IMG/VR virus record: IMGVR_UViG_3300006793_000042
Span: 1-54,230 of that record
From: a virus
Direction: 5' to 3' (one strand)
DNA length: 54,230 nt
Shown: in pieces, positions 53,659-54,230 of the stretch
Numbering within the stretch: position 1 is the stretch's first letter
Layout of the letters: every line of letters starts with the position of its first letter
Made by a program: the position numbers and the translations under genes
Notes under the pieces: generated by a model
What the model was told of the DNA's origin: nothing
The model's input: only the letters and a program-made list of their open reading frames with translations
The model's database searches: none

Positions 53659-54230
53659 GAATTGAACAAGATATTAAGTTAGACTATAAAGACGTACTGT
53701 TTAAGCCTAAGAGATCAAAATTAGAAAGCAGACGTGACGTTGACTTGACTCGAACGTTCAAGTTTCATCATGGTAATGAATGGAACGGTATACCGATCAT
53801 GACAAGTAACATGGACGGCGTGGGTACATTCGAAATGGCAAAAGTAATGCAAGAACACAAAATGCTTACTATTATGAGAAAGCATTACTCTGTTGATGAC
53901 TGGAAAGAACAGAGCCAAGGTGTTAAGATGAAGTACCTAAGTGTTTGTACAGGTACAGGAGTTATTTGGGATAAAGATGCAAAAGACTATGCTACTATGA
54001 AAGCAGTCTTAGAAATGTTTCCAGACATTAAATTTATTACAGTTGATGTTGCAAATGCTTATCATGAAAACTATGCAGACTTTATTGCACGTTTACGTGA
54101 TGCATATCCAGACAAAACTATTATTGCTGGTAATGTTATTTCAGCAGAGATGACAGAAGAACTTATTATCAAAGGTGCTGACATTGTCAAGTGTGGTATT
54201 GGTCCAGGATCAGTATGTACTACACGACTA
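53655..54230 (+). CDS. guaC: GMP reductase / IMPDH family, 5' part (cut by window end), 192 aa
   Basis: GTG start overlapping the previous stop, GGAG 7 nt before. LDYKDVLFKPKRSKL (about 9-23), PIMTSNMDGVGTFEMA (about 47-62), AGNV (about 156-159) and KCGIGPGSVCTTR (about 179-191) with the catalytic Cys, in the GMP reductase form. Converts GMP to IMP with NADPH, moving host guanine nucleotides into the purine pool. Confidence 0.9.
   Translation, partial: MRIEQDIKLDYKDVLFKPKRSKLESRRDVDLTRTFKFHHGNEWNGIPIMTSNMDGVGTFEMAKVMQEHKMLTIMRKHYSVDDWKEQSQGVKMKYLSVCTGTGVIWDKDAKDYATMKAVLEMFPDIKFITVDVANAYHENYADFIARLRDAYPDKTIIAGNVISAEMTEELIIKGADIVKCGIGPGSVCTTRL

Noticed and set aside
1-54230. CRISPR arrays, insertion sequences or an integrase
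   Set aside because: No regularly spaced repeats, transposase or recombinase motifs were seen; the only direct repeats are the pair near 6219 and 6896.
1-54230. A cyanobacterial host, suggested by cyanophage-like genes
   Set aside because: No photosynthesis genes are seen, and ALA synthase of the Shemin type, a permuted alphaproteobacterial tmRNA and DUF1127 favour an alphaproteobacterial host.

Overview
This window reads as part of the genome of a T4-like (contractile-tail) bacteriophage of a marine alphaproteobacterium. Genes are densely packed on both strands, with many stop/start overlaps (TAATG, ATGA) and many short ORFs. The base composition is AT-rich. T4-type late promoters (TATAAATA and close variants) stand before many genes, and near-consensus sigma70 promoters (TTGACW, 17 bp, TATAMT) form a second class. 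Host clues are a circularly permuted two-piece tmRNA gene (alphaproteobacterial type, tag ANENFALAA), a Shemin-type 5-aminolevulinate synthase, two DUF1127 proteins and a bS21 ribosomal protein. A SAR11-like or related host is my inference. No integrase, transposase, insertion sequence or CRISPR array was seen.

Layout. 1-6.1 kb: minus-strand early region of small genes, each short operon led by a near-identical sigma70 promoter, plus tRNA-Ser and a HAD phosphatase. 6.2-15.7 kb: a candidate HemD-like protein, YqgE, a thermonuclease, two conserved virion-type proteins, a Fis-like regulator, a methyltransferase, ALA synthase (hemA) and a DUF454 membrane protein. 15.8-17.5 kb: micro-ORFs and DUF1127 proteins on minus. 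17.7-22.3 kb: a candidate glutamine-riboswitch-type element with a short peptide gene, a nucleotide-sugar dehydrogenase, PRPP synthetase, an HNH nuclease, SpeD and a lipase. 22.3-24.7 kb: tRNA-Trp, a possible sRNA, an AsnRS-like enzyme followed after 6 nt by an odd tRNA with anticodon GTT, then tRNA-Glu, tRNA-Thr and tRNA-Gly. 24.7-32.6 kb: structural or assembly-like genes, including a nucleotidyltransferase next to a KxDG ligase-like protein and a probable -1 frameshift gene. 32.6-37.5 kb: dioxygenase-fold proteins, a PD-(D/E)XK nuclease and a beta-helix tail protein. 37.5-45.5 kb: NrdA, NrdB, glutaredoxin, an Sm-like protein, paralogous repeat proteins, a PAAR-M15 peptidase spike and a porin-like protein. 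45.6-54.2 kb: cold-shock protein, tmRNA, a Rieske-less oxygenase, three lipoproteins, a large coiled-coil membrane protein, bS21, another dioxygenase and a GMP reductase cut by the window end.

How it fits together. The nucleotide genes (Prs, NrdA, NrdB, glutaredoxin, GuaC) would feed DNA synthesis. tRNAs, tmRNA, bS21 and the AsnRS-like protein act on translation. ALA synthase and the possible HemD-like protein point at tetrapyrrole synthesis. Most interesting to me are the AsnRS-like/tRNA pair, the permuted tmRNA, the late promoters placed so that the A of ATG is the predicted +1 (leaderless mRNAs), and the A9 frameshift sites. Family calls come from motif recognition and memory of phage proteins, not from database searches.
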